The notes beneath the pieces were generated by a model that ran no database searches, had not been told where the DNA came from, and worked only from the letters and a program-made list of their open reading frames with translations. The position numbers and the translations under genes are program-made. From Cotesia glomerata (lineage: Eukaryota > Arthropoda > Insecta > Hymenoptera > Braconidae): 64,000 bases of DNA. The stretch covers positions 124,001 through 188,000 of the forward strand of contig NC_058158.1 of the NCBI RefSeq assembly GCF_020080835.1, written 5' to 3'. Positions 12,763-23,520 of this stretch are shown one piece after another. How positions within the stretch are numbered: position 1 is the first letter of the stretch; each line of letters starts with the position of its first letter.

Positions 12763-13150
12763 CCATTAAGTTATTTAAGTTGGGGTAGTAGAAATAAGGT
12801 ATAATTTTACGCGCCAATTAAGGTCTTTAAGAATTGGGACCAATTGAACGGGATGAGGGTCAAAGACTTGGCTTAGGGGAGACTAGTACTGGTACACCAC
12901 CCATTCCCACCCTCTTTCTTCTCTATCATTCTCCTTTTACTCTTATTCTTCACCCTGTAATTTGGTATCGATTGAATGAATCGGAAAAAATATCAGACCA
13001 ATGATGGTCTGCTTATAAGTTACTTTATCAAGCCAGTTAAATTTTTTTTATTTTTATGTCGAGTCAAATAAAAGTATTGAAGAAAATTATAAAAAATGAT
13101 AATAAATGTAAATATTAAGTAGTATTATTGATATAATGGGCATCATCCTA

Positions 13151-13175
13151 TCAAGTGAGGCGTGATAATATTATC
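13151..13175. promoter_or_regulatory. Tinman-like site next to a GATA palindrome
   Basis: TCAAGTGA at 13151-13158 is followed by the perfect 12-base palindrome GATAATATTATC at 13164-13175, two inverted GATA cores. The pair lies 1.4 kb upstream of bap. In Drosophila bap is a direct Tin target, and NK4/GATA co-binding is a known cardiac-mesoderm logic. It may be a coincidence in AT-rich DNA. Confidence 0.3.
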
Positions 13176-13728
13176 GCGCTTCTGTGGTTCACACTTAATT
13201 AACTCAGCATAGGAACTCGACAACTCAACGACTCAACAACTCGCACGTGACGGACAATGCAATCCTGGGAGTCTTTAGCGACAATTGTTATGTAAAGTAC
13301 ACCCTGTGTCGACATCACCCCCCTCCTCTTTCCCTTCGTACCATCTCGATACTATTTTATACTAGATCCAAGTAGTTACGAGCTAGCGCCCACAACTATC
13401 AAATATAAATTTGATTTCTATATCCTTTACAATGCTGAGAGATATATCAGCGATAAAGTACTTTTTTATTAAATTAACTGGCAATTCATCGAGGCGAAAC
13501 GTGACTTTTCTTCAAACAAACTTGCTTTCATCTAAAATTTAACTCACCAATTTTAAAAATTTTATTAATCAACTATTTAATTACAATTAGATCCAATAGT
13601 GAAAGATTTATCATTGTTAGAAAAGTTAAAAAAGAATATTGGCTGGTGAATAACAAATTAATTTGTCTTGGTGGTAAAAAGCTCTTGGCGAATTTATTGA
13701 AAAAAAAAATAAAAGTGACAGCGGTGTT

Positions 13729-13755
13729 GGTGGTGGTGGTGGTGGTGGTGGTGGT
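13729..13755. repeat. (GGT)n microsatellite
   Basis: Nine perfect GGT units upstream of bap. On the minus strand they open a poly-proline reading frame that is not a gene. Confidence 0.9.
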
Positions 13756-14127
13756 AGCGATAGTCGGCCGGGTGTGTAGGTGGTACGATGAGTGGGATTA
13801 CGGTAACTGGTGAGAGTGGCGCCTGATCGCCTGATCGACATCAACCCTACTACTACTAAAACTGGATTGGTTGTGGGGTAAAAACCGGCGTGTAGGAAAA
13901 TCCGTTGATTGGTCGCTGGGCGAGGCAGCGGATTAAACAAGTGCAAGAGAGTATTCTACAGCTGGTTCGCAAGGTGTCTGACAAAAACGGATAACCGAGA
14001 TAACCAATGAGACTCCACCTACACGATAACTTTCACTATAATACACAAGAAAATATATTATCATTACAATTACTACTTGGATCCTTTAAACGTGTGTGTT
14101 AAGGCTTTAGTACACTGTGTGTGACTG

Positions 14128-14159
<32 letters not shown>
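14128..14159. repeat. poly(A) tract, 32 nt
   Basis: Uninterrupted A run about 430 bases before the bap start codon. It marks the upstream edge of the probable bap leader or promoter region. Confidence 0.9.
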
Positions 14160-14161
<2 letters not shown>

Positions 14162-14473
14162 AATTTATCCACTCCTAACATCTATTTCAAATGGTTCATT
14201 ATTTAAAGTCATAGAGGGAGAAGTAGCATCATCCTCATTACTTTTTTACTCTTTTCACCAGTTCAAGAGCCAGCTCTCTGGTGGGAGTAAGCCGAGTGCA
14301 CAGTTGAGTGTCACACTAATTCCAAAAACTAAGTTATCCCGACGAGCCACGCAAAAACGCGCAAACCACGTAAACCACACTTTACCTAAATATCTTTACA
14401 AACATTTAACAAGTTTTTTAAATAGTGCTGGGCACCAGTGACAGACGGTGTTTCAATAATTATTGTTTAAAAA

Positions 14474-14617
14474 ATGTCTAAAAGTGATTATTTTTGCTCG
14501 GTGTTTAGGATAAATTATATCAAATAAATGTGATAATTGTTTTGGTTTAGTTTTGTTGTTGAGTGTCATCGAATGTATTTAATTACTGGGCAATGGCTAC
14601 CGAGAAAAATGGAATAG
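14474..14617 (+). promoter_or_regulatory. bagpipe leader with three upstream AUGs
   Basis: Three ATGs precede the bap start at 14593. The first (14474) opens an 18-codon frame (stop included) ending at 14527. The second (14528) is followed directly by TGA, forming a start-stop element (14528-14533). The third (14573) opens a 15-codon frame ending at 14617, overlapping the bap start in another frame. The preceding 280 bases lack ATG, which fits a leader. If transcribed, this would strongly restrain bap translation. Confidence 0.45.
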
Positions 14618-16849
14618 ACTCTCCTAAAAGTGCATTATCTATTCAACCAACACCCTTCAGTATTGAGCATATTCTCAGCAATAGCAATTCAACTCACCAC
14701 GTGGGACAGCTAGAAATTCGTCCTGTTATTGTTGAAGAATCTTATGGAGAACGTGATTCTTTGGAACATCATTCAAAAAATAATAATAATAATAATAATA
14801 CTGGAGGTGGTGGTGAATCAGTAATTGAACTAGATTCTCAATTGTCCAGCAGCAGTGGAGCGTCTTTTTTGGGAAAAACAATATCTCCGGATAGCAGGGT
14901 AAACGTCACTCGTGAGTTGAATATTTTAAGAAGAAATCTAGTCAATCAGGCAAGCTTGTCTAATTACAATAATCTTCCCCTGTCTGGGATAACGAGAGCG
15001 AGCTTTCAAAGTCTTGACGAGCTTGGTAACATTGGCAATTATCGTAAATTTAAAGATTCACGGGAGTCTAATCATCGTCAGCAGGACGAAGCTTTGGATA
15101 TGAGTAAAACTAAATATCTCGGTTAGTATATATTATTTTAAAAGGATCAGACGATTTTTTTTTTTTGTTTTTTGTTGTTATTATTATAAACTGATGCACT
15201 CTTACATTATCCTCGATAGTTTTTTAAGTTAACCCGAGCTACGTAGATAACGTAATTGAATGTAATTTTAGTAGCATAAGTGCCACTCGACCAAGCAGAC
15301 GTCACAAGTGGCTTGAACTACTCTAAATCTCTTACACTTGTTCATTTGCCGTCAGATCCTCAATATCTCTTTTTTTTTTTTTCTATTTCCTTTTCGGCAC
15401 AACTACTTAATTCTCTCTTAAATATATATTATACATGTTTAGTCATCCCTTTTATTATGTCAAGCTAAAAAATTTTCCTCCCAAAATAAATATTAGTAAA
15501 GAATAATAGAATTAATATTGATGATAATCCTCTTTAGTATATAAAATATATAAGATGAAATAGATAGTATCAAGTTACAGAATAAACGTATCAAGCACTT
15601 TTATGTAGTAAATAACTACTTATATATCCATCATTTAACCCTCAATACAAGTCTTCTAACTATATAATTAAATGTAAGTAACAGCGGTTTAACTTTTATC
15701 CAACATTAAAATCAATCATTCGTCTAATAGTAGTGTAAATATAGACTAGACTATGATATATAGAGTATTATAATTTATTAATAGAGTAAATGATGATATG
15801 ATGTGTTGTAATTATTGAAAAGTTGTTTAAGCTATTAAAAAGTTATTAAAAAAGCCATGTATCATAAGGTGTATGGCATTTGAGACTAAACAATTTGGGT
15901 GAGTTGGATGAGTTTGATGAGGTACCTGACTCTGGTTAAGCAAAGTTAAAGAGGAATTGCCGCGTACACCCAACCAGTCATATGAATAAGTAAACACAGC
16001 GGCATAGTATACTGGCACGTGTGTTGCTTGTACATTTAGCTTAACATCATTTAAAATATGATTTAAAAGGAGACTTCAAACACATCTCTTTAAACCCATC
16101 TGATCATCCCTGTTTATAATAATTATCTATTTATTCTTTCTACATATTTTTTTTTTTTTTTTTTTTTTTTTATTTTATTACAGATGAAATGGAGGATGAT
16201 ATTTATGATAATCAATCTCATGGGCAATTACTTCAGAACAGAAAAAAGCGAAGCAGAGCAGCATTTTCGCATGCTCAAGTGTACGAGCTTGAGAGAAGAT
16301 TTGCTGCGCAAAAATATCTCTCCGGGCCAGAGAGAGCTGATCTTGCACGTGGGCTCAAATTAACAGAGACTCAAGTTAAAATTTGGTTTCAAAACCGAAG
16401 GTATACTATAAAACTGTAATGCTTCTATTGTCATTATTATCTATATTAAATTAATATTAATAAAAAAAATAAAAAAAAAAAAAAAAAGGTATAAAACCAA
16501 AAGACGACAGCAACAAGAATTGGGCGCGATTGTCAATTCAAATGCTGCAAGACGAGTAGCGGTCAGAGTGCTGGTGCATCCAGATGACCAATTGAGAGGA
16601 TTACCTTCTCTACGTACTTCTAATTTACAACTACCGGGTCAAATTTCATGCCCACCACAAATTCACCCATCAAATAAACCGTTCAACACCTTCCCTTACT
16701 ACTGTTTACCCTATCATCCTCTTCTCTGTCCTTCGCTCCACAGCACTCCTCCCCATTTACAGGTGCAACCCAATCTACCACCCGAGATTCAACATCAACT
16801 GCCACGTGAAACTCAATTATCAAAAATTATTCACAATAATGATAAATAA
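14593..16849 (+). CDS. bap: bagpipe: NK3/Nkx3.2-class homeodomain transcription factor
   Basis: Exons 14593-15121, 16184-16400 and 16489-16849 give 368 residues; introns are 1062 and 88 bp (phases 1 and 2). The first in-frame ATG is 14593; the open frame to its left has only GTG and is closed by a stop at 14560. The protein shows a TN/EH1-like motif (PTPFSIEHILS, 19-29), an acidic stretch before the homeodomain (about 178-185), a homeodomain at 197-256 (KKRSRAAFSHAQVYELERRF, then LTETQVKIWFQNRRYKTKR) that closely matches Nkx3.2/Bap, and the NK3-type motif AARRVAVRVLVHPDD (268-282), followed by a Pro/His-rich tail. Bap acts in the nucleus; in Drosophila it specifies visceral mesoderm under Tin control, matching its place after tin. 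The homeodomain is interrupted by an intron at residue 53, whose retention would truncate it. Confidence 0.95.
15122..16183 (+). other. bagpipe intron 1
   Basis: GT-AG intron (donor GTTAGT, acceptor TTACAG) with a 25-base poly(T) run at 16147-16171 as pyrimidine tract. Small frames inside are AT-rich and look non-coding. Confidence 0.85.
16401..16488 (+). other. bagpipe intron 2, inside the homeodomain, A-rich 3' end
   Basis: This 88-base intron splits the codon for homeodomain Arg53. Its last 27 bases are almost pure A up to the AG, with no pyrimidine tract there; pyrimidine-rich sequence lies only upstream, around 16420-16440. The sequence AAGGTATA occurs at both borders, ending the upstream exon/starting the intron and ending the intron/starting the downstream exon. 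Splicing is required to restore the conserved RRYKTKR, so the junction is well supported. Confidence 0.9.
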
Positions 16850-16854
16850 ATAAA
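16845..16854 (+). terminator. bagpipe polyadenylation hexamers overlapping the stop
   Basis: Two overlapping AATAAA motifs (16845-16850, 16849-16854) span the TAA stop, and more occur downstream at about 16878-16888 and 17015-17041. The latter are more usual positions. Support is positional only. Confidence 0.25.
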
Positions 16855-19411
16855 AATATTTAAATTGTCACTAAAAATAATAAATAAACTTAAACATTTA
16901 TCTTAAATTGTCAAATTGTATTCTGTATTTATATTAGGACATTATAACTATAATTAATAGCTATAAATATTATAATATATTAGATTAAAAGTTGTGTATA
17001 TTAGAGTATATGTAAATAAATGTATAAATAATAACAATAAAAAGTATTATATGTTGTGAAATGTATAAATAATATTATTTATTTTATTATAATATTGTAG
17101 TAAATTTAATATTAAATTCAACAGCTATTCACGTGTACTGTATAATTTTATTGGAGTTTGATTGTACGAGAAATTCATACACCATATACCATATACCATA
17201 AAGAGGATGGGTCCGGATGGATGTACTCAAGCGTAATCATATCATTGTAAATTATCATATGGTTGCATCAACCCCTTGAAACAGAATAACAGAGCTTATA
17301 CTATACATACATACACACAATAAACACATATATAGATGAGCTTGAGAATCTAAAGCCTCATAATTTTTATACCATTAATGGGGTAAAGAAAAAAAAAAAG
17401 TAAAATAAATAAATTTAATTGAATGATTGACGCAGAATATATACAAGAATAAAAAATAGTGTAGCGCTTTAAAAAGTAAATGCCGCTTTATATAGAGATA
17501 AAAGTAAAAAATAATAATAAAATAAAATTTAACAACTCTCATGACCTTTCTTTTTATTAAACTCATCCCGAAAAAAGGGTGTACAACTGAGCTGCGACAC
17601 AACTTTAATTTTTTCCCTATAAGTGTTTTAATAGTCGAACTGGGTGGCCTGGTTAGACATTGGATATGTTTATTCAGACGTGAAGATGGGACTACTGGAT
17701 GAGACTTACTTGTCGAGCATCGAGCATCAAGCCTCGGTTCTGCACTCATGGAAATAACATCAGAATAAAAACCACTACGATCTGACACTCATCCGGTGTT
17801 AAATATATATCATATCGTTAATATAATCTTAAAGAGTTATTATATCAATCCAATTCATATTCTCTCTATCTGTATGATAGTTATAAGTTATAAGTTAGAA
17901 AATATTAGAATAGAATAGAAATAGGAAGTAAAGATGATAGTATATAATAGACTATTGCAATTCATTATCGCAGTATGTTTACACCTTAATATATAAACAA
18001 TTCACAGCAAGTAGATCTGTTAAATATTACTGGATTGAATAATGCTGGCCATCAGTTGTGTTATTATTACTGTTATAGTTTATCACAACATAAAACATAA
18101 TTATTATTATTATTATTATTATTATAGAGTTGACAAATAGTGCGTTGTCAGTAAACTTAGAGTGAATTGTAAAATTAAAAGAGGGATTTTGTGTAGGGTG
18201 AGATTGATATAGCTTTGGACTTGTACTCATTTCAACTGATTCCGACTTTCGAAACAAGAAAGGAACGATTTGACGCTCAATCAAGCGACTAAAGCTAATT
18301 TTCATTAACAGGGCGTCCGTCGGGAACTCTAAAGCTCACCCTCTGTGAGATCCTCATCACCTCATCAACTCATCACCTATCCAGACTCTTCTCACTCTTG
18401 CTTCTCTACTCTTTTTGAAAAGCTAAAAGCTCTCTTACTATTACAGCTGAGAACAGCATACTGCAGCATATTATCCAACCTACAACCCTTTCAGGAAACC
18501 GTTTAGCGAAAGATAAATCGAGCGAACTCGTCTCAATACACTTATTCCGTTAATTTACTTTTAAAATTAAAAACATCCCGGCAAATAATAATATTAAATA
18601 AATTAATGCCTATAAAAAATAAAAAAGTGAAAATATATTTATGAAATTTGACGGTTGAGTGATTATCGGATTTTTGACGAGTAATTTAAAGGTGGGAGGA
18701 ATATAAAAAAAGCTTTTGATATATCTCTGTTCATCTCTGTTCGTCCATTTCTCTTACAATCATCGCAATTCGTGGGTTCTGTGTGCTGTATATTTGAAAG
18801 TATAATCGACGTCAATTTTACGCTTGTCTATATACCAGTACCAGGATAGTTACTTTTCAAAAGTTAAATGCTAATAAAAGTCCAATATATCATTCCGGAA
18901 ATCGTAATAATATATTTAAGATATAATGTTAATGTCTATTTAAATCGACTATTTAGTCCATGTGTTTTGTTTATATATATAATTATTATTTTTCTGTGAA
19001 TTAACCAATTTATAAGACGTTATTATTATCCATTGATTTTTTTCATTTTTAAAATATAAATTATATTATATTACATATATAGTTTCAAGCGAAGAAAAAA
19101 AATTTGAGCAAAATCTTTCGTCACCCTCACAACAATTTATCTATACATATATATATATACAATACATAAGGATGCGTAGTTTGGTCACGATACGAGACGA
19201 GGATAACTTTGAAGAAAATCTGAAACTTATGTAACCAGCAATTGAATTGGCACGAAGAGGAGGAGAAGGTGGAGAAGAAGAAAGAGGGTTCAAAAGGAGT
19301 ATATAAGTTATATTTTCTTGGGTGGTAGTTTAAAGTAGAAAAGCGACAAGACGGCAAAAGCGGGTAAAGCGGGTAAAGCGGCGCAGTTTACCATAGTGGA
19401 TGCCTAAAAGG

Positions 19412-19433
19412 ACTTGTGAATAAATTCACAAGT
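19412..19433. other. Perfect inverted repeat, 10-base arms
   Basis: ACTTGTGAAT and ATTCACAAGT are separated by AA. The arms are not simple sequence, unlike the TA-rich palindromes elsewhere in the window. It could be a paired binding site or a small hairpin. It is too short for a microRNA precursor. Confidence 0.6.
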
Positions 19434-19906
19434 AGTTTCGTAATGCAATTTACATCTGTATTCTATTGAAAGTAGCTAAAATAAAAAATACACAAGTTAC
19501 ATTTCTTAATTTACTTAATTTTTAGTATTATTATTACTTTTATAGAGGTATATAATATAATAATACAATATAACAGAACAAAGAAATAAAAAATAAATAT
19601 AAATTGGAAATAAAAGAGAAAAGACAGGAATTGATAAAATTATCGGTGGTCGATTGGTTGAAGGATAAACGTTTTCTTATTGCTTCGTATTGCTTCTTAC
19701 TGGTTCGTGTGAGCGAGTCTCAAAGAGGCAATTGAGCAATTTTTGTCGCGGCAAATTCAGCGCCAAAGAAAATTGTTAAACGACCAACCCAATCAACAGT
19801 GCTTCACGTTTGTTACGCTATATAATATACTGAAGCCAAGGAAGCTATTGAACGTTCGATGGGTGGAGAAACTAAAATAAATTACACATTTTTATTATTA
19901 TTATTT

Positions 19907-19909
<3 letters not shown>

Positions 19910-19943
<34 letters not shown>
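19910..19943. repeat. poly(T) tract, 34 nt
   Basis: The longest T run seen in the window, in intergenic DNA. Confidence 0.9.
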
Positions 19944-19948
<5 letters not shown>

Positions 19949-22269
19949 ATAGCATTTATTTTAATTGTATATTTAATCGATGAAAGTCATTGACAGTCGT
20001 TATTACATTATAATACTTGTGTAAATGTTTTATCAATAAAATGCAATGTATTACATTGAACTTTATATACTTTATAAACGATATTTATAATTAAAATAAA
20101 ATCTGAAGAACAAGAGATGTGTTATTTATGGTAATGTTTAGAGTGGCGCTTATTTCTTCCCAGTGTATAACTGTATAACGGAGTATTTAACCAATAAGTT
20201 ATACACAATGAGCAATGCGAACGATGGAAACCACTTGGATTATGGCCAATGCTTTCTGTCTTTCTGTTGTTAAGTTAATCCTTAAATATCTTTCCAAACA
20301 AACTTTAATGATAGTATTTCCCTCATTCAAAAAAAGATAAAAACTTTTGAGCATCAAATTTTTTATTTATAAAACCAAATTTAATTTACCAGAAATGTAT
20401 ATAATATTAGTAATAAGAGAGTTGTATAAGTTTGATAAAGTTCTTTTGAATGAATTATTAACTTGCCACAACACTCAATTATTATTTCTCTTAAAACATT
20501 AAAACGTTGTTTTTATCTATAAATAGTATATTTAAATTACTAGTGCAGGATATATGAGAGGGCCTGTAGCAACGCCTTGCCTTGTTTTAGCGGACATTTT
20601 AGAAAAATAAACTATCGCGTAGAAACAGATGACTGACTGTTAAACCAGTACACTAATTCACTAACTCAAGGTAGAGTGACAGCTGCTGTATTAATAATTG
20701 CTATTCAATTTACATTTCCTACCACTTTTCACTTTGTTTCTTTATTTTCAATGTTTCACAATCAAATGTCGTTGATATGTTCATTATATTATTATTATTT
20801 ATTGATCTATTCTCTTTATCAAATCGTATACTTTTTAAATATATGATCAATAATTATAAAATGAATTAATAAAGATTAGATCCAGTTAATAAAAGACAAA
20901 AATGTAAATGATTTTTAATATTATGTGGGTTGAAAAACACCAAGTTGTTTCGAATAATTTTCTTTCTGCAATAGTAACAATCGATATATTAAATTTCAAA
21001 TATATTCTTCTCTCGCGTGTTTTTTCTTTGTCTATTGTTGATACATACTAAACATATTGTAATATAATACATTATCTTAATACTATTTCGCTTGTGTCGA
21101 CGATCTAGAATGATGAAACGCTTGACACGCTACTACCAGTGGATAATTTACCCACCAAGAGCTCTGACGATACAGCAGAAAACTAGAGCGTTCTGTACTG
21201 CCTTAAATATATCACCATATCATCTCATATAATACTGTGGTTAGTAACTTATCCATCGGAACAGGAACAAAATTTCTATACTTGTTTGTCGTAATAAATA
21301 CTAGCATTTTGAAAAAAGAAAATGATAAATAATTTAAATCGTAGAAAATAATTTATAAAATTATTTTTATTATCTAATTATCCATAAGTAATCATGTAAG
21401 TGGTTGTTGTAGAAGTAATTTTTTCCTCTTTTTCAACCTTTTCTGCACGCAATAATAACAGACATGTTCCGGGAGTAATAAGTATGTATCATTACCAAGT
21501 AGCGACTGTCGACTGTCATACATGAAGGTTTAACGAGTTGTACATCATTTGCAACATTTATACTAAAAATTAGTGGCTGTAATGTACACTTAAATAAATA
21601 TGACAATGATACAGAAAAAAAAGGGTATTATTGTTGAAACACAATAAAAAATATCTAATATAATGATGACAAGAAAAAGGATGTAATAATAATATATTAA
21701 TATATGTGAATTGAGAAATATATATAAGATGCAGAGTGCAAAAATGTCAAAAATCTACCACTAAGATTAATATATAAGATATAATTATCCTGGTGAGAAA
21801 ATGATAGCCCAAAATTCTCACCAAAGTAATTATTTAATTGGCTTGAACAGGTAGAGATCTTTGAAAGTGATTTGACTTTTTTTTTCAGCCGTTCGGTGTC
21901 AAAAGAAAAGAAAAGAAAATAAAAAAAATCAGTCAGCACTCTGGTATTATATGGACGTGACAGTGAGATAGTAGATAATCGGATAGCTTAAATGATCCTT
22001 AAAAAGTAGTAACTTGTCTGGTATGCTCTGACTCTGACTTGGGAGGAGAAACTTTGCACCTTTTAAAGATAAAGAGAAAAGTAAAAAGAGCAAAGAATAG
22101 AAAAGAAAAAAAAAATAAAAAAAACAATATAGTAATAAGTATCAAGACGTTAATTTTCCTAATAGGTTAAATAGCCTGAACTTTGTCATTGAGGAGTAAA
22201 GCTGCGTGCGTTAAGTAAAGACTTGGTACAACATATACACTTATACACAAACGCTCGCCATTGTTTCAC

Positions 22270-22480
22270 AAACAAAAGACGACAGAGCGGCGAGTCATGG
22301 CGGCTCTCTTTGAACGCGCCCCTCGACCAATCATTGCTCGCGTTTAGAACCAGCTAATACAAAAGAAACCGGCCGTCGATGATTGAGATTTTCTACGTGT
22401 ATACATCCCAGGTACACACCAAACTAGTCTCAGTCCGTCAGTCCGTCAGTTCGTCAGTTCGTCAGTTCGTCATCAGAGAA
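22270..22480. promoter_or_regulatory. GC-rich island 1 between bap and lb (Pho-like site, period-8 repeat)
   Basis: A compact GC-rich island in AT-rich surroundings. It contains ATGGCGGC (22297-22304), a Pho/YY1-type motif, beside GCGCGCC-like sequence, and five period-8 units CAGTCCGT/CAGTTCGT (22431-22470). No coding frame fits across it. Composition and position make it a candidate cis-regulatory or Polycomb-type element. Confidence 0.3.
22431..22470. repeat. Period-8 tandem repeat, five copies
   Basis: Two CAGTCCGT units followed by three CAGTTCGT units. It is the same 2+3 pattern of one-base unit change seen at 12723-12762. Confidence 0.9.
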
Positions 22481-22997
22481 CCAGAGAATCTCGTCCATCA
22501 ACAACTTCTTATTCTGCAGATATCAACTCAGACTATTCTTGCTAATCTACCGCTTTCAATAATAATCAAACTTACTCAAATTTATCTACTCTCTATAATA
22601 GGTAATAAATGATAGATATTATACTGCAATTATAATTGACTTATTATATTTTTTCTTCTCTTTATTGAATATATAATAAAGCTGTATATATTTCACATCA
22701 AACGGGAAGAATATAAAATATAAAGGGCTTTAATTTATTTGCGTATATATATATAATAGTCGACAATAATCAATAATATACACATCAACTGAACGAGAAA
22801 CCTTGATAGTGGATAGCGGATAATATTGTGTAGACAAAAGAGCTTTACATAAGTGCTACTCACCTAGGCGAACAGAAACATTGTCCGTACAAATTATATT
22901 ATGTATTATATGTATTTATAGACATAGTCGTTGGATAACACAGAGGCCAAAACATATATCAAATATAATTTTAGTGTATCAGATATCCAAGTGTTTG

Positions 22998-23008
22998 GGC
23001 GCCATCTA
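22998..23008 (-). promoter_or_regulatory. CTCF-like core motif
   Basis: GGCGCCATCTA on the plus strand reads TAGATGGCGCC on the minus strand, close to the conserved CTCF core (AGRTGGCGC). A Tinman-like CACTTGA lies just after it (23015-23021). Confidence 0.3.
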
Positions 23009-23394
23009 ACCCTGCACTTGACTTGTTAAATTTTAAAAATATACATATGTATACAAGAATAATTTTCCAAAAGTTTATATTCCAAAAAACGAAACTCAGC
23101 AACATTCACGAATCAATGAATTCCTAAGTAAATTAAAAATTTAGGAATTGAGGTATATTACACATATGTGATGAAGAAGAAATAAAGATAAAAGGCAGCC
23201 GACATGGTGCGTCAATAAGTTCCTCATAAAAGACTGTTTTAAGGAATTAAATAATGATGATAAAAATGACGAAAAAAAAAAAAAAAATTGCAACTCACAT
23301 CTGTTAGTTGTCACTTCCTCGATTTTGTGTATAATTAATAGCGGTTGATCGTACAATGGAGACGTGAATTTGGTCTATAGATAACTACTCCCCG

Positions 23395-23520
23395 GGATTT
23401 CGCATCAGGGTCGTTATTCCATTATAAGCTCAACCTCATCAACAGATTTAAGTAATGGTCTGCAGGCTCCTCTCATCGCCGCTCTATACTCGCGGTACAC
23501 GGCGGGCCTTTTTTTCTAAA
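23395..23520. promoter_or_regulatory. GC-rich island 2 between bap and lb
   Basis: Short GC-richer stretch including CCCCGGGA and CGCCGCTC/ACGGCGGGCC segments in AT-rich DNA. No open frame or RNA gene fits. A regulatory role is inferred from composition only. Confidence 0.2.

Larger units (their letters stand above)
10801..14190. other. tinman-bagpipe intergenic region
   Basis: No coding sequence is supported between tin and bap. The region holds an AAT microsatellite (11341-11380), a period-8 tandem repeat (12723-12762), a Tinman-like site beside a GATA palindrome (13151-13175), a GGT microsatellite (13729-13755) and a 32-base poly(A) tract (14128-14159). A GC-richer zone at about 13190-13360 and 13690-14000 is a candidate for bap control elements. 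Confidence 0.5.
16850..22260. other. bagpipe 3' flank; no gene seen
   Basis: AT-rich sequence with small frames that begin at non-ATG codons or run into Phe/Tyr/Ile-rich tails. Notable items are a period-9 GCGGGTAAA repeat at about 19359-19382, a 22-base inverted repeat (19412-19433), a 34-base poly(T) tract (19910-19943) and ATT/AAT runs near 18098-18123. One minus-strand frame at 17375-17749 has a mixed-composition start but no recognisable domain. Confidence 0.5.

Noticed and set aside
13626..13946. Minus-strand poly-proline frame of 106 codons
   Set aside because: Driven by the GGT microsatellite; no domain, and it lies in the probable bap upstream region.
17375..17788. Minus-strand frame of 137 codons downstream of bap
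   Set aside because: Its listed start is a GTG with a stop just before it. The first ATG is at residue 14, and the second half is an AT-rich Phe/Tyr/Ile tail with no recognisable domain.
19910..19943. Poly(T)/poly(A) tracts as retrotransposon tails
   Set aside because: No element body, open reading frame or target-site duplication was visible next to these tracts, here or at 3337, 7788, 14128 and 39272.
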